Assembly (NCBI GenBank): GCA_015143295.1
Contig: CM026570.1
Span: forward strand, 11,308,047-11,372,046
DNA from: Tetracentron sinense
Lineage: Eukaryota; Streptophyta; Magnoliopsida; Trochodendrales; Trochodendraceae
DNA length: 64,000 nucleotides
Direction of reading: 5' to 3'
Shown: positions 22,496 to 33,480 of the stretch, in pieces
How positions within the stretch are numbered: position 1 is the first letter of the stretch
How the letters are laid out: each line of letters opens with the position of its first letter
Position numbers and translations under genes: made by a program
Notes under the pieces: model-generated
Databases searched by the model: none
Seen by the model: the letters and a program-made list of their open reading frames with translations, nothing else
What the model was told of the DNA's origin: nothing

Positions 22496-24142
22496 TTAGA
22501 TAGGGGCAGGTCCCCACAAATCACAATGTATTTTAAATAAAATATTATCTGATCTTTTACTAGTAGAAATAAAAGGTAGCTTACAGCTCTTTCCCATTTG
22601 ACAGCTTTGACACAAAGACTGATTTTTATTCCATTGAACAACAGAAATAAAATTTTTATTACTCAATAGACGAACTATCTTTGGCTGTGGATGACCCAAA
22701 CGTTGATGCCAAACTCCTTTTGTTGCCTTCCTTGACTGAATAGAAAATAAAGCTCTTCTTTTAGCTCCAAATGAGTACAGACTTCCATCTCTAGATCCCC
22801 TTGCCAAAATTCTCCCTGTTTTCTGGTCCTTAATCACAAATCCAATAGATGAGAACTCAAAAATACAGGAATTATCATCAACCATCTGACTAACAGACAA
22901 TAAATTACGAGCAATTTTTGGCACAAGTAGAACATTATCAAGCATAATTTTCTTAGACCCAATTGGAATAGTAGCACTACCAACATGAGAAATCTCAAGT
23001 GCTTGTCCATCACCAACAATAATTTTATCATCCCCTTGATACGGTTTGAGGGTAGTAAAAATACCTGGATCATTAGTCATGTGTGAGCTTGCACCTGTGT
23101 TAGGAATCCACTCTGGATCTTGAGGGTCATCAATGTTCATTGCTGCCAATGCTTGGGGCATGTCTTCAGCTTGGTAAGCATGATTATACCTATTAGAGCA
23201 CCGCAAGGCCGAGTGGCCAAACCGACCACATATCTGACAGGCTAAAGCGCCATTTTGATTTCCAGGGACTCGGTGTTGATTAGGTTGTTGTTTCTTGTCG
23301 CCTCCATTATTTCGCGGTACAAAATTGTCACGATTTTGTCCGGATTGAGTAAAACCGCGACCTTGAGAATTAAATTTATGATTTCCTCCCTGGCGTCCCT
23401 GGCCTTGTCTCCAATTTTTTTCATTGTTGAAACGATTTCCCTTGCCTTTATTCTGACCCCAAAAGGCATGAGAATCTGATCCCCCATCTCCTTCAAGATT
23501 CTGAGCATGATTTCTATTCTCATAGCTCATGAGAGAGGAGACAAATTGAGACCACGCAGGTAATGGGGGCCTAGCTAGTACAGAGGTAGTAAAAACATTG
23601 TATTTTTTTCCTAAACCAGTACAAGCCCAGTAAACCTTGTTTTCTTCCTCTACAGGTTTTTGAATAGCAGGTAATTCGTCACAAACAAATTTAAAATTTT
23701 TGAGATATTCAGGTACAGAATTAGTACCTTTCTTCATACTCTGTAGATCTCGAACCAGTTGAAGCTCTCGGTCCTTTGAGGCATCTGCAAATGCCTTCAA
23801 CAAACAACTCCAGGTCTCTCTCGCAGTAGACAGACCAACCACCAGGGTTAACACCTCATCGGATAGTGTACCCGTTATCAAGCTCTTAAGAAACCTGTCA
23901 TCTCGCTTCCAAGCGAGAAAATTAGGATTAGCTTCCTCTCCACCTTCAGACGAAGCTATAATCGGCTTGGGCTCATTGGAGTCACCCAAGATATGATCAA
24001 CAAGATCAGTGTTCTCAATCAAAGGTAAAATCTGCTCCTTCCATAGCAGATAATTTTTAAATGTTAACTTCACAGACACCATCGAGGTGATTTGACCCAA
24101 ATTCTGGAGTGTCAAACCGCTTGAGGAGGAAGATGACGCCAT
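22496..24142 (-). pseudogene. copia gag-protease-integrase N terminus
   Basis: A 548-codon open frame starting MASSSSSSGLTLQNLG. It contains the gag polyprotein, a CCHC knuckle (CQICGRFGHSALRC, about residues 305-318), the protease region with WIPNTGASSHMTND (about residues 346-359), where the catalytic Asp of the usual DTGA motif is replaced by Asn, and the integrase zinc-binding His/Cys region (WHQRLGHP ... CQSCQMGK). It ends at a stop after CDLWGPAPI, where the intact family would read on into the integrase core. Confidence 0.92.
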
Positions 24143-24219
24143 TAAAACAATTTAAGTAATGTCTACAACAAGATGAATAACACTACCACACAAAGAATTG
24201 TGGTGTAGCTCTGATACCA

Positions 24220-24537
24220 TAAAACAATTTAAGCAATGGCAGACAATGCTCTCACTCAAAACGTGAGTGTAGAGAAGGCTTTAATAACTTATATAGATGT
24301 GGTTACAATGAGATAAGGAAGGTTTCCTTTAGTTAAGGAAAACCTTCCAAAAAGATTACAAAGAAGATATACAAGAGAATCTTTACAATTAAATTCAAAT
24401 CTATATGTTAGGAATGAGTTGTAATACCAATTCTTTCCATATCCAAGCTTGCATGAATATTGGATTTATCTTTAAGCTCAATATCTTCCTTTCCTTCTAG
24501 AGGTGCAAAGGTTGAGTTTAGAAACCGTCTATTATCA
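24220..24537 (-). repeat. 5' LTR of the copia element
   Basis: 318 bp, same ends as the other LTR and about 98% identical to it by eye. The tRNA-Met primer-binding site abuts it without spacer. Confidence 0.95.
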
Positions 24538-24542
24538 GTTTG

Positions 24543-25190
24543 GATAATACCTCATTCTTTGATTGGTGGAGCAATTGGGCGAAGTTGAAGGAATTCAAAG
24601 CTGAGAATTTTCGGGTAGCCTCCCTCATTAGTATCATCCTTTGGCACATTTGGAAAGCGAGCAATTAGTTTATTTTTGAAGGGAAAATTCCAAATCCGAT
24701 TGAACTCCTTCATTGTATCAGGATGTTTTCGAGCGAGCTGCGAGGCATGTATCACTCTTCGAACTCAACAGCTCAATTGTCCATCCCAAGAGACATCAAA
24801 TGGAAGCCGCCTGATCAGGGAAGACTTAAGATCAATGTAGATGGTGCAGCTCTCCCGAATCTAAACATCGCGGGTGTAGCAGCTATAGCCAGAAATCACA
24901 ATGGCATGATGATTCAGGCACAACGTAAAACCATTAGCGGGTGGATCAGCGCGTAGAGCTGAAGTTGAGGCCATTAGAGTAGCCATGCAAATGGCATCCT
25001 CTCATCGGTGGCACCTAGTGGAATCTGATGCTAAAGCACTTATTGTTCTCTTGAATTGTCCTGGTCGTTGTGGGCATTGGGACATTCAAACCATCTTGGA
25101 TGATATTCTATACTTGCAGAGCTTATGTGGGACTGCAGAATTCAAATTCATCCCGTGTGAGCCATCTTGCTCAATGAGCTCTAAATGAAA
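24543..25190 (+). pseudogene. LINE B ORF2 relic, C-terminal part after the copia insertion
   Basis: After removal of the copia element and one gtttg duplication the frame continues SPASLDNTSFFDWWSNWAKL. It then reads ILWHIWKASN and an RNase H-like domain starting WKPPDQGRLKINVDGAALPN (24800-24860) and reaching HLVESDAKALI (25012-25045). One frameshift lies near 24950 and a stop within the WK.SN segment. Confidence 0.9.
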
Positions 25191-25400
25191 GCTTTAATCG
25201 TTTTTTGACTGACCCTGATATTGGGGATCTAGGCCATGGACCAGGGTCGTTGTCTGATTCATCTTTTGTGCTAAATTAAATTATCTCATTACCAAAAGAA
25301 CAAAAAAAGATGAAACCCATGCAATTTCTGTAATAAGTAGTTTGAGGTTTCAATAAATTGGATTACATGCTTGAGACCAAAAAAAAATTAAGACTCGATT

Positions 25401-26136
25401 GCTAAAAAACCTCCAAAAGCAACCTTATGTTGCCTTATTGCCCTATCAGATTAATAAGTGGCCCGACCAAATCATTCATTAATTGGGCTCACCCCGGCCG
25501 TTGATACCCCTATTTGGTAGCCATCATAAGGTGGTATCATATAAGGTTATAGACGGGTTGGGTATCACTTGGGTACCCCATCTATTGGGGTAGTTCTTTT
25601 GAGGGTTAACTTGAAGTTTGTATCCAAACACTGACTTTATAGTTCGAGAACGTAAGGGGGTGTGGTAGTGGTTTAGGTGTATGATATTCGCTTAAAAGTG
25701 TTTGTTTTTCACGATTATCATTTGAGCATTATCGCACTCTCCCACGTAAAACTTTTATTTTTTAAAACTTTTCTACGTAAGAGTTTTCTGCATTGCATAG
25801 AACACACTTCTCTGATCAAAATGGTATATTTGCATAGTTTAAACACATTTTTGAAAGTCTAGATACTGAACAATTTTGATGAAATCTCATTATGTGTTTT
25901 AACTATCTCAGGAACTCTAACTGGACAATTCTCAAGGACCGGAGACCGTAGTTAAGCATCAAAGCCCATTACCGAAGACTAAAGAGCCAACAGGCTATAC
26001 CAAGTAGATGCAGGCCAAGTGTGGGCTAAGCCAAGAGATCACAATTACAGAATGAAGCCTAGGGAGCTAAAGATTCGATTTCCAAGAAAGAGGACTTGAG
26101 TAATAAAGATCACTATACAAGACAAAGGAGAAAAAC
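25401..26136. other. No gene seen
   Basis: AT-rich sequence following the LINE nest. I see no element end or conserved frame. Confidence 0.5.
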
Positions 26137-26215
26137 TTGCTTAGTTGGTGAAATCTATGAGAGACTGTGTTAGAGACCAGGGTTCAAAACCCTTTGCCAT
26201 CATTTTTTTTTTTCT
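26137..26215 (+). mobile_element. tRNA-derived SINE-like sequence with A and B boxes
   Basis: ttgcttagttggtg (26137-26150) fits a Pol III A box and ggttcaaaacc (26181-26191) a B box, about 42 bases apart. A T-run follows at 26204. The layout resembles the head of a plant tRNA-related SINE or a degenerate tRNA. No complete cloverleaf was found. Confidence 0.4.
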
Positions 26216-26219
26216 CTAA

Positions 26220-26740
26220 AACCTAATCTCTCTCTCCTAATCCTAGCCGTCCACCTCTCTTAAACCCTAATCCTCTCCTAACCCTAGCCACCTTTTCTTG
26301 TCAAAATCCTAATTAAATCCTAGCCACCCAGTTTATCCTAACCCTAATCGCCACCCTCCATTTGCAAAACCCTAATCTACTCTTAGCCATGATCGTCCAT
26401 ATCATCCTTACACCTCACTTTCCTATTTCCTACTTTCCCCACTTTCCTTGTATCCAACCTTCTATTCTAGCCATTAGAAATCCTTGCTAATTTCCAAAAC
26501 CTTCCCTTGACTAATTCAAAAACTTCCCATTTTCATAAATATTTTCCTAGTTACTAATTCCAATACCATCCATCCCTAGGGCTTTAAATCAAAACCGTCT
26601 ACTCCTAGTTACCCCCTAATCAAAACCCTAATCTAGTAAACCTTTGTTATCTCATTCCCAAATCCTAGCCATCCAATTCCCTTCACATAAATCCTAGCCA
26701 CCCATTTCACTAACCCTAAAACCCTAATATCTAAGAGATT
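26220..26740. repeat. Region rich in aaccctaa/cctagcca words
   Basis: Degenerate repetition of ccctaatcc, aaccctaa and cctagccacc without a fixed period. Such words are common in plant LTR-element leaders. No strict telomere array. Confidence 0.5.
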
Positions 26741-27519
26741 AGTAGCCACACTTTCCTACTTTCCCACTTTTCATTCTTCTTGATTAATTCAAAAACTTTC
26801 TATTTTTCTAAATTCCAAAACTTTAGTAGCCACCCCTCTCCCTATATATACATATCCCACGGTTCCACAAAAAAAAAAAAACTCATCCAAGCTATCTTCA
26901 ATTAACCCCCTTTCTCTTCACTTCATTGTCTTGGTGTTGGTCGTACACTTTCATTCTCTCCTCATCTAGTCTATCTTCCAAGACCCCACTACCTCTCACA
27001 CCTCTCTCATCTTTCTCTCATCTCTCAAGTCCCCTCTCATCTCACGGCTTCTCAACCTCATCAAGGCGGACACATCTCCGGCAATCACCTACACCGGTGG
27101 GAGCAATACATTGTCACATTAGGCATTTTTTTTAAGGTGGTTCTTGCATTAATTTTAATTAAAGGTTTGTAGTGACTTGTGGTTTAATTAATAAATTTTT
27201 TTAATGTTGGTTAGTTTGTGCTTATATATCATGCCTTTTAATTTAAGTTATTTATTTCATTAGTAGATCTTGATAATCTCTTAAAAAAAAATTGTTTTAA
27301 AAATCAATCCACCATTCTCATCTCTTCACCATTTTAATCTTTTCTTTATTTTATTTTCTTTATTGCACTAACCTAACTAACCCCGAGTGAGGATTCGACA
27401 TCCGACACAAGCCCTATACATTTCTCATATGTTTGAAGGTTTCGGATTAATTTAAGTGTTGAAATAGGGTGATTCGTTTCAACGACCGAAAAACCTTGTT
27501 TCACTGTAGCAGTGGCGGT
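26741..27519. other. No gene seen; possible LTR remnant
   Basis: A poly(A) tract at about 26870, TC-rich sequence, and near 27380 a ccccgagtgaggattcgacatccgac segment of the kind seen near plant gypsy LTR ends. No coding sequence. Confidence 0.35.
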
Positions 27520-27850
27520 GGTGGAAGCAAGGGCGGAGCCACATGGAGCGCATGGGGGGTTTCATCTCCCTCACCTTTGAAAAAATATATTTAATTATTG
27601 TATTAGCTGGAGTAGGGGCAGAGTTGGGTGTGGTACTGCCAAAGCCCCCTTGAACTATTGAGGAAAAAGAAAGAGCTAAATTTATTCTTATATTATTTAA
27701 TTTAAGAGGGCATAGGCAGATACAAACATACGAGATGACGCACAACTTGACCATCAAAAATAATAATTTCGGGGGCTACGCCCCCAAAGCCCCACACCCA
27801 CATTATTAGCCCCACTACAAGAAAATCCTAGCTCCGCCCCTGGGTGGAAG
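27520..27850. mobile_element. Small hAT-like MITE with 8-bp duplication
   Basis: Element 27528-27842 (315 bp) begins caagggcggagc and ends gctccgcccctg, which are inverted repeats. It is flanked by perfect 8-bp copies ggtggaag (27520-27527 and 27843-27850). The 8-bp duplication and cagggg-type end fit a hAT-derived MITE. Inside, ggggctacgcccccaaagcccc resembles other plant copies. No protein. Confidence 0.85.
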
Positions 27851-28815
27851 CGGTGTGGTGAGGTGGGGGCAGTGGTGTAGGTGGTGGTGGCTGGGGGTGA
27901 TGTGGTGGAGGTAGTGGTGAGGTGAGAGTTTGAGAATTTCTCAAAATCCTAATAGTGCAAGACTAGCTACTTGTTAATAGTTAATAGTGTTAATGTTAGA
28001 ATGTGAGGAGAGTGTCTCTCATGCTACTCACCGAAGGGAAGCCGTTGAACCTCGTCATTACTCATGTTTGTCTATTGACAGGGTCTCATTCTTGGGATCT
28101 GCAAGCTTAAGTGATCGGTGGAGTGTGCATTAATGATATGTGCAGCTATGTTGAATTTAAAGGAAGTGAAATGGATCAAGGATGCTGGTTCTCGGTGTTT
28201 GATAAGTTCTACTTGGTATGAATATCTAAGATATGGTGTTGCAGAAGGGATTAGACTAAGGATTCAATGGTTACCAGCAGGTACTGCCTGCCATTCCCCG
28301 AGCTTCCAGATCAGCTCGAGTAAGTGTGTGCTATCATAGTGTTCATTCTTAGGCTGTCGATCTTATATTTGTCTGTGTGCTCAAACACAATTCTAATCTA
28401 TTTTTCTTTGTTACTGAATTGAGGGGAGGGGTTAGCTTAGAATCAATGTCAAGGCCAATCAGATGTGTGCTTTTGAATTACTGGCTACTGTGACTTTTAT
28501 TGCAAATTATGTTTTTTTTTTCCTTCATGTAATTTGGTCACTCGTACGAAATGCTGTTCAATATGGTCTCATGTTGTTATTATAGTGAGAAAATTATAAA
28601 TTCTCTTTTGTTGAAATGCCCGGTTGTTTTCTCTCAAATTTGCATTGCATTCATACTAAAATGGAAGCATACCAAAATGAAGCACTAATGATTCACTTTT
28701 AATGCTATTGTTTTGCTTAAAAAAAAATTAAAATATTTATAAAATCAAAATTTTGTACAATATTTATTTTATTTTTTATAATATAATGTTATTTTTAATA
28801 TTATTTTAAATACCT
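27851..28815. other. No recognisable gene
   Basis: A short open stretch at 28118-28339 shows no family I recognise and has no clear splice context. The rest is AT-rich. Confidence 0.45.
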
Positions 28816-28846
28816 GCACGTGCCTTGCACGTGCAACCTTAACTAG
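28816..28846 (+). mobile_element. Helitron-like 3' terminus
   Basis: A perfect hairpin gcacgtgc-ctt-gcacgtgc (28816-28834) is followed eight bases later by CTAG (28843-28846) and then T. A GC hairpin shortly before CTRR, with insertion before T, is the standard Helitron 3' end. The 5' end was not identified. Confidence 0.55.
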
Positions 28847-30770
28847 TACTAAGTATATTATAGTTTTATTTCCCCCTGTCCACCTATCTAGTCAAATTAC
28901 GGAGATACCCTTCAGCTTCAATTTAAACCACAAAAGTGCAATTACCACAAAAAATAATAAAATAATAATCGTATCCAATCGACTCGTCTTAGCGTCCAAC
29001 CCACTTTCGCAACCAAGATAGTCATTAGTCATGTGTTTATGATAAACATTTGTTAGTGTCTATTTAGGGCACATCATGGTCCAAGGACACTCCTATAACT
29101 TTCGTCTCCATTTAATAAATAAGGGTAGAAAACACTCGATCAAATAATGATAAATGGAAAAAAGGAAACTTTGTACAGAGTGTAGGGGTGGATGTAGCAA
29201 GAATGGATTAAGGCGGCTCACATCTCTTCTGAGAACGACAACAACCTTGTCCATACCCACCCACACAATGGAAGGGCAGCGGGATTAGTTGATCTCTACA
29301 TTCAATAGAGTTACACACCATAACCGATCATGTATTTGTAACATTTTCTTAATGAAACAATTGTTACCCATTACCAGTTGGCTACAGAGTCCTGATAGAT
29401 TGTTTGAAGCTATAGGTGAAAGGATATATGTCATTGTTCTTATGCTTATCTACCATCCTATAATTTTATTTGTGTGTGTGTGTGGGTGGAGGGGGTACAT
29501 GACATTATTTATGTCCGGATAGTAGTAATGGTGATTTGTCTTCTGCTTTCACGTCGTTGAGAAACATACTCCCTTGTCAAGACTCAGAGGCTACCCTCAT
29601 GAGAGGGGCACACCTTGTTGTCTGAGTTACAAGCCTTATTTTTTCCCTATTAATTAAATGATTATCTAATAATGGGCATTCAATGCATCCCAAATAGCTA
29701 AGGAAAATACTTAAGTGGTTTCCATTTTGTAACGAAATGGCCGATTCTCATTGGTCCACACCTAATTTTAAATACTCACAAACTGTGGTTAAGATGTACT
29801 CACCCTTAGGGTTAAGCAATTCAACCTTGATTTAAAAATAACAAAAATATTAACTTTAATTTATTTAAGCTTAATTGGGGTTAAAAGGTGTTAAAAGGGA
29901 CACGAGGACACAGAGGTACGATAAGAAATAGAACCAGGGTCCGCTAATCATAAATGAATATTTTGGTGTTCATACGAGAAGTTATGTAGGTATTAAGAAA
30001 AATCTTTGACACTACATTTGGATCGGGACCACATTTAATAAGCCTTACCCATGAGATATATGCAAACCCATGAGATATCTATGTGATCATAAAGCATTGG
30101 AATCATTTGATATTTGGCCATGACATTCTTTTAGAAGGGGCCTATTTAGTTGCATGTCTTAGTATAGCTCGGTTAAATTAGGGTTGACCATACCAATGCC
30201 CTCCTTTTTTTTCCATGATGTACCAAATGAGTGTCAACAAATATTAATTAAATCTTAACATCGTTTTAATATAATTTTAGGGTGCATACCTCATCATCAT
30301 TAATGCCCTATTCTTCTACAATATTTGGAGTTGGTAATACGAATCATGTCAGCCAATCCGCTTTATTAAAAGTCATAACTTCATCTAAGTCATGTGTGAA
30401 CAAATTTGACTCACTAATTCCATACACATTATTTTTGCCCTCCTTGACTCTCTTGTTTTAGAACCTTAAACTTCTATCAATTAACTTATTCTTTTTGGAA
30501 CCCTTAGCAATCATCTGTAAACGTGTCTCAATTATCTCAATAGACTCTTCATAAGTTTATCACCTATTGGATCTAATATGGACAGTCTCAAATGTGCAAT
30601 TTTTTTTTTTTAATCTTTTGATGTTGCCGCATCAACGTTATCATATAAGTCACATTGATTATATTTAGTTATTCCTTCTTAGTAGCCTAACGTTTTGGTC
30701 TATAAAAACATAGTTGATTTTTATAATTTTTTCGCATTGGCTTGATCAAGACGTGTCGATCACGTAAGAT
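28847..30770. other. No gene seen
   Basis: Mostly AT-rich noncoding sequence. A segment at 29777-29835 (aactgtggttaagatgtactcacccttag) has a second copy at about 31523-31576. Confidence 0.5.
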
Positions 30771-30780
30771 TCTTGAGGTA

Positions 30781-31066
30781 TTTTTTTTTTAATCACAAAT
30801 TAAATCACACACTATACACACACAACATGCACACACTCATACACACCTGGGCCCAAGGCCCAACCCCCACACACACACGCAACCCCAAGGTCACCCACAC
30901 ACCCTCTCAAAAAGAGAGGGGTGTGGAGCTTTATAGGAGCACAATCACACTTAAACCCCACCCATGTGGGACTAATTTTGAGTTGTTTTTTTTTAATATC
31001 ATAAATTAACTCATATACACTATACACATTTAAGGCCCAACCCCCACACACAACCCCAAGTCATAT
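30781..31066 (+). repeat. Diverged duplication rich in CA/CCCA words
   Basis: A T-run, then atcacaaattaa(a/c)tca, actatacac and ggcccaacccccacacaca, then caaccccaag, occurs at 30781-30890 and again at about 30984-31062. Between the two is an aaccccacccatgtgggac palindrome-like stretch. Confidence 0.5.
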
Positions 31067-31690
31067 GATTATAATTCTATGAAAAATGTCATTTTTAATC
31101 TCTTTATCATCAACCATCTATACCATATTTGTTTTTTGGTCTGACCTCTTAACCAAACCAAATGAAAATGTTGGAACCCATTACTCATTGCTGTTCTTTT
31201 GACTATGTACCACTCCTGCTTGGGGGGTGGTGAACAACTTCCTTCCTATCTGGGTTTTGCATCTATCCTTTATTGAAATATGATCTGATTATCCCTAATT
31301 TTACCAAGTGGCCTTTTGTTCCCACGCTATAGGGTTAGGCCACAATCCGTAAGTGAACAGGTGGATATCTCAAACCTCACATACCTGGACTTGATATCAA
31401 ACGGTTAGTAGACTACAAACACTACCAATTAATGTGCAAGCTTTGAAAATATTCGCCTCTTCGCTGTGGAGCAATGGAGGCATCTCGTCCCCCCCTTTCA
31501 CCCATTTCTTGTAACTCTCTTTAACTGTGGTTAAGATTTACTCACCCTTAGAATTCAAACAACTAACCTTGGTTTTTTTTTTTAATAGAAAAAAGATATA
31601 AATTTTTAACCAAAGTAGTTAAAACTTCTTAACTTAAGGCAGAAAGGGTTTTGTGAGGGGAAAGGATCAATAGTACAGAGCCTTCACAAA

Positions 31691-32038
31691 TCTTTCTTTA
31701 CTTTTATAATGCGAGAGCCTTGCGTAGATGAATTTTCGGAAATTTCCGAACTACCCTTGCTTTTGATTAATGTTTTACTTTAATTCCCAAATTACCCCTT
31801 ATTCATCTATCTATTTAGAATCACAGCCAATCGCGATTGAAGTCAGGGAGAGTTCAATCGTACCCATGAGTTAACACGTGTCCTTTTTAACTCTTATTAA
31901 CTGTGGATAACTCCTTCCCTTCATGCTCACGTGCATAGCACATACCACTAGCGAGTTCAATCGCACCCGTAGGTTAACACGTGTCCCTTTTAACTCATTC
32001 CCCTGCCTCTCATGTGCATTGCACGTGCCACCCGCAAG
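31691..32038 (+). mobile_element. Helitron-like element with duplicated 3' end
   Basis: It begins TCTTTCTTTAC after an A, and has a ttttcggaaatttccgaactaccctt leader like plant Helitrons. It contains two copies of a 3'-end-like block: gagttcaatcgtacccatgagttaac... ending cacgtgcatagcaca and CTAG (31951), then gagttcaatcgcacccgtaggttaac... ending catgtgcattgcacgtgc (32011-32028) and CAAG before T (32038). No helicase gene. Confidence 0.45.
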
Positions 32039-32221
32039 TCATAATAATGGCATTCTCGCGATTGTGTAAACAATAATTGTTATTGAAGTAAATTAACATG
32101 TGAAGGAGCTGTCAGACTCAGATGATGTGACGACGAAGCTTTTGATTGATATTTGGTTCTGAGCGCTGCTGTCTCTTGTGTTCTTCTTACATCAAAGAGT
32201 GAGTGGGTGAGGTTTCAGAGA

Positions 32222-32301
32222 ATGATTCATCAGTTGCAGAGCTATCGATCATGGAGTTCACCTCGAATTTCGAACTTCAACAGGCTTTCTTCTTCCAAGA
32301 G
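32222..32301 (+). CDS. Tentative transit-peptide exon of the channel gene
   Basis: An ATG at 32222 opens a 26-codon frame, MIHQLQSYRSWSSPRISNF and on, rich in Ser, Arg and hydrophobics with no acid, as in plastid transit peptides. It ends at a possible donor ag|gtgatc. The upstream 100 bases look like a 5' leader. It lies on the same strand as the POLLUX-like gene, and PEC-type proteins carry such an N terminus. Against it: its exit phase (2) does not match the entry phase (1) of the next probable exon at 38867, so an intermediate exon would be required. None was found. Confidence 0.35.
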
Positions 32302-33099
32302 GTGATCGATCTTCGTAGTCTTCTTATTCTCCTTCGTTGTCGTCTTCAACTTCAGTTTCAATTTGCTTATTCTCCTCTTGTTTCTCTATTATTCTGTTTG
32401 TTTTTGATTCGGATAACCGTGTGTTACTTGCATTGTGGAATTAGTGTTATTGATTCTGATGTAGCGTTTCGAATTTTCGAATTTTGCTTTGTAGAATTTC
32501 GATGATGCTTGAACTTCGATTCATGGACAGGGGATTTGAACATTTTGCCTCCCTGTAAATGTAGGGTCTTTAGCTGTTCTCAGAAGATTTCAACCCATTT
32601 GAGTTACTGAGAAAGACATGAACTTTAGTTAAATGCCAATAGTGTTAGTTCTTTAATTTATGTTAACGAGTGAGGATTGGCCTGTACTGGCAATTGGAAA
32701 TTTGAAGTCTTGAAAATGATCCTTTGCAGGATAGATAATGATGACCTAAATTCATGTGGATAGACCCATTATCTAAGTAATTCAATTTCCGATAGGACTC
32801 AAAAATGCTCTTCAATTAGTACCTGAATTTCTGGTCGAATGCCCAGCATCAATTCATGGAAATCACGTGACATTGCAATTTACTATATCTACAACATAAT
32901 TCTCTGAATAATAAATTGCGTAAAAGGACCTATATCCATATGGCACAATCTTCGAAGTTTGGAGGAACAAAAACACGATGAAAGATAGAACATACATAAA
33001 AATGTGACCTAGAAATGGGTGTTTCAAATGATTGATAGCAATGTCTGGGTTCCTAATGCTCAAAATTTTGATACATTTTCATGAACTTCAAAACCCAAT

Positions 33100-33480
33100 A
33101 AAATGCTCCAAGGAAATGGAACAATATTCATAATCATGATCGTCGCCATCATAATCACCATCCAAGCCTTGTCTCAACAATTTGGGCTCAGCTATGTGAT
33201 TCCTCATACTTCCACCCTATCTAGGGACTGGGTCATATGTTTGCTAAAGCGCGTATCTTCAAATCTTCTGTCCCTATTTCAATCCAGGTTATTTTTTGGC
33301 CTTATCATTTTCCTATTGGAGCCTTCAATTTGTACCAAGGCACTCCTTGTTGGTTTTGTCATTGGTCTTCCGTGCAACTCACTGTGAATGGAAACTGATT
33401 CATCTTTTTGCCAATTTTCCCCGAGCTAGTTATCGCTCCTTCATACATGTTTTTAGAAATGGAAATTTATCTCCTTGACA
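33100..33480 (+). repeat. Dispersed plant repeat (atcaccatccaagccttg type)
   Basis: catcataatcaccatccaagccttgtctcaacaatttgggctcagctatgtgattcct matches, with changes, a block at 53165-53220. This is a well-known dispersed repeat in plant genomes related to LINE 3' regions. The overlapping open frame is not believed to be a gene. Confidence 0.5.

Larger units (their letters stand above)
20262..24537 (-). mobile_element. Ty1/copia retrotransposon with both LTRs, internally deleted
   Basis: Minus-strand element of 4276 bp with two 318-bp LTRs that differ at about six positions (roughly 2%). Identical 5-bp duplications flank it. A primer-binding site complementary to initiator tRNA-Met (tggtatcagagc) directly follows the 5' LTR at 24219-24205, and the polypurine tract cttgagggggag precedes the 3' LTR at 20591-20580. 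Gene order is gag, protease, integrase, reverse transcriptase, RNase H, which is the copia order. The RT N-terminal half is absent and several stops are present, so it depends on other copies. Confidence 0.95.
17526..25308 (+). mobile_element. LINE B, inserted in LINE A and hosting a copia element
   Basis: A 5'-truncated LINE bounded by identical 12-bp duplications (17514-17525 and 25309-25320) and ending in an A-rich tail (accaaaagaacaaaaaaa). Its coding part begins in the endonuclease end (IGSDHSLILV in one frame near 17550). The copia element 20262-24537 interrupts its zinc-binding region. Without that insertion LINE B is about 3.5 kb. Confidence 0.9.
13827..25388 (+). mobile_element. LINE A, outermost element of a three-level nest
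   Basis: The element is flanked by taagacccgatt (13815-13826) and taagactcgatt (25389-25400), 11 of 12 identical, which I read as its target-site duplication. It runs through the coding relic 13866-17480, is interrupted at 17525 by LINE B, and resumes at 25321 with 3' UTR-like sequence ending in nine A (25379-25387). It is 5' truncated inside the endonuclease. Its insertion point is about 230 bp upstream of the complex I start codon. Confidence 0.75.

Noticed and set aside
26137..26215. Functional tRNA gene
   Set aside because: A and B boxes are present but no acceptor or anticodon stem can be paired.
28118..28339. 73-codon open frame as a small gene
   Set aside because: No family recognised, no convincing start or splice sites, TE-rich surroundings.
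30773..31051. His/Pro/Thr-rich open frames on both strands
   Set aside because: They only translate CA/CCCA repeats.
33103..33387. 94-codon hydrophobic open frame resembling a membrane protein
   Set aside because: It overlaps a dispersed plant repeat that recurs at 53150, with no splice context; hydrophobicity comes from AT-rich ATC/ATA runs.
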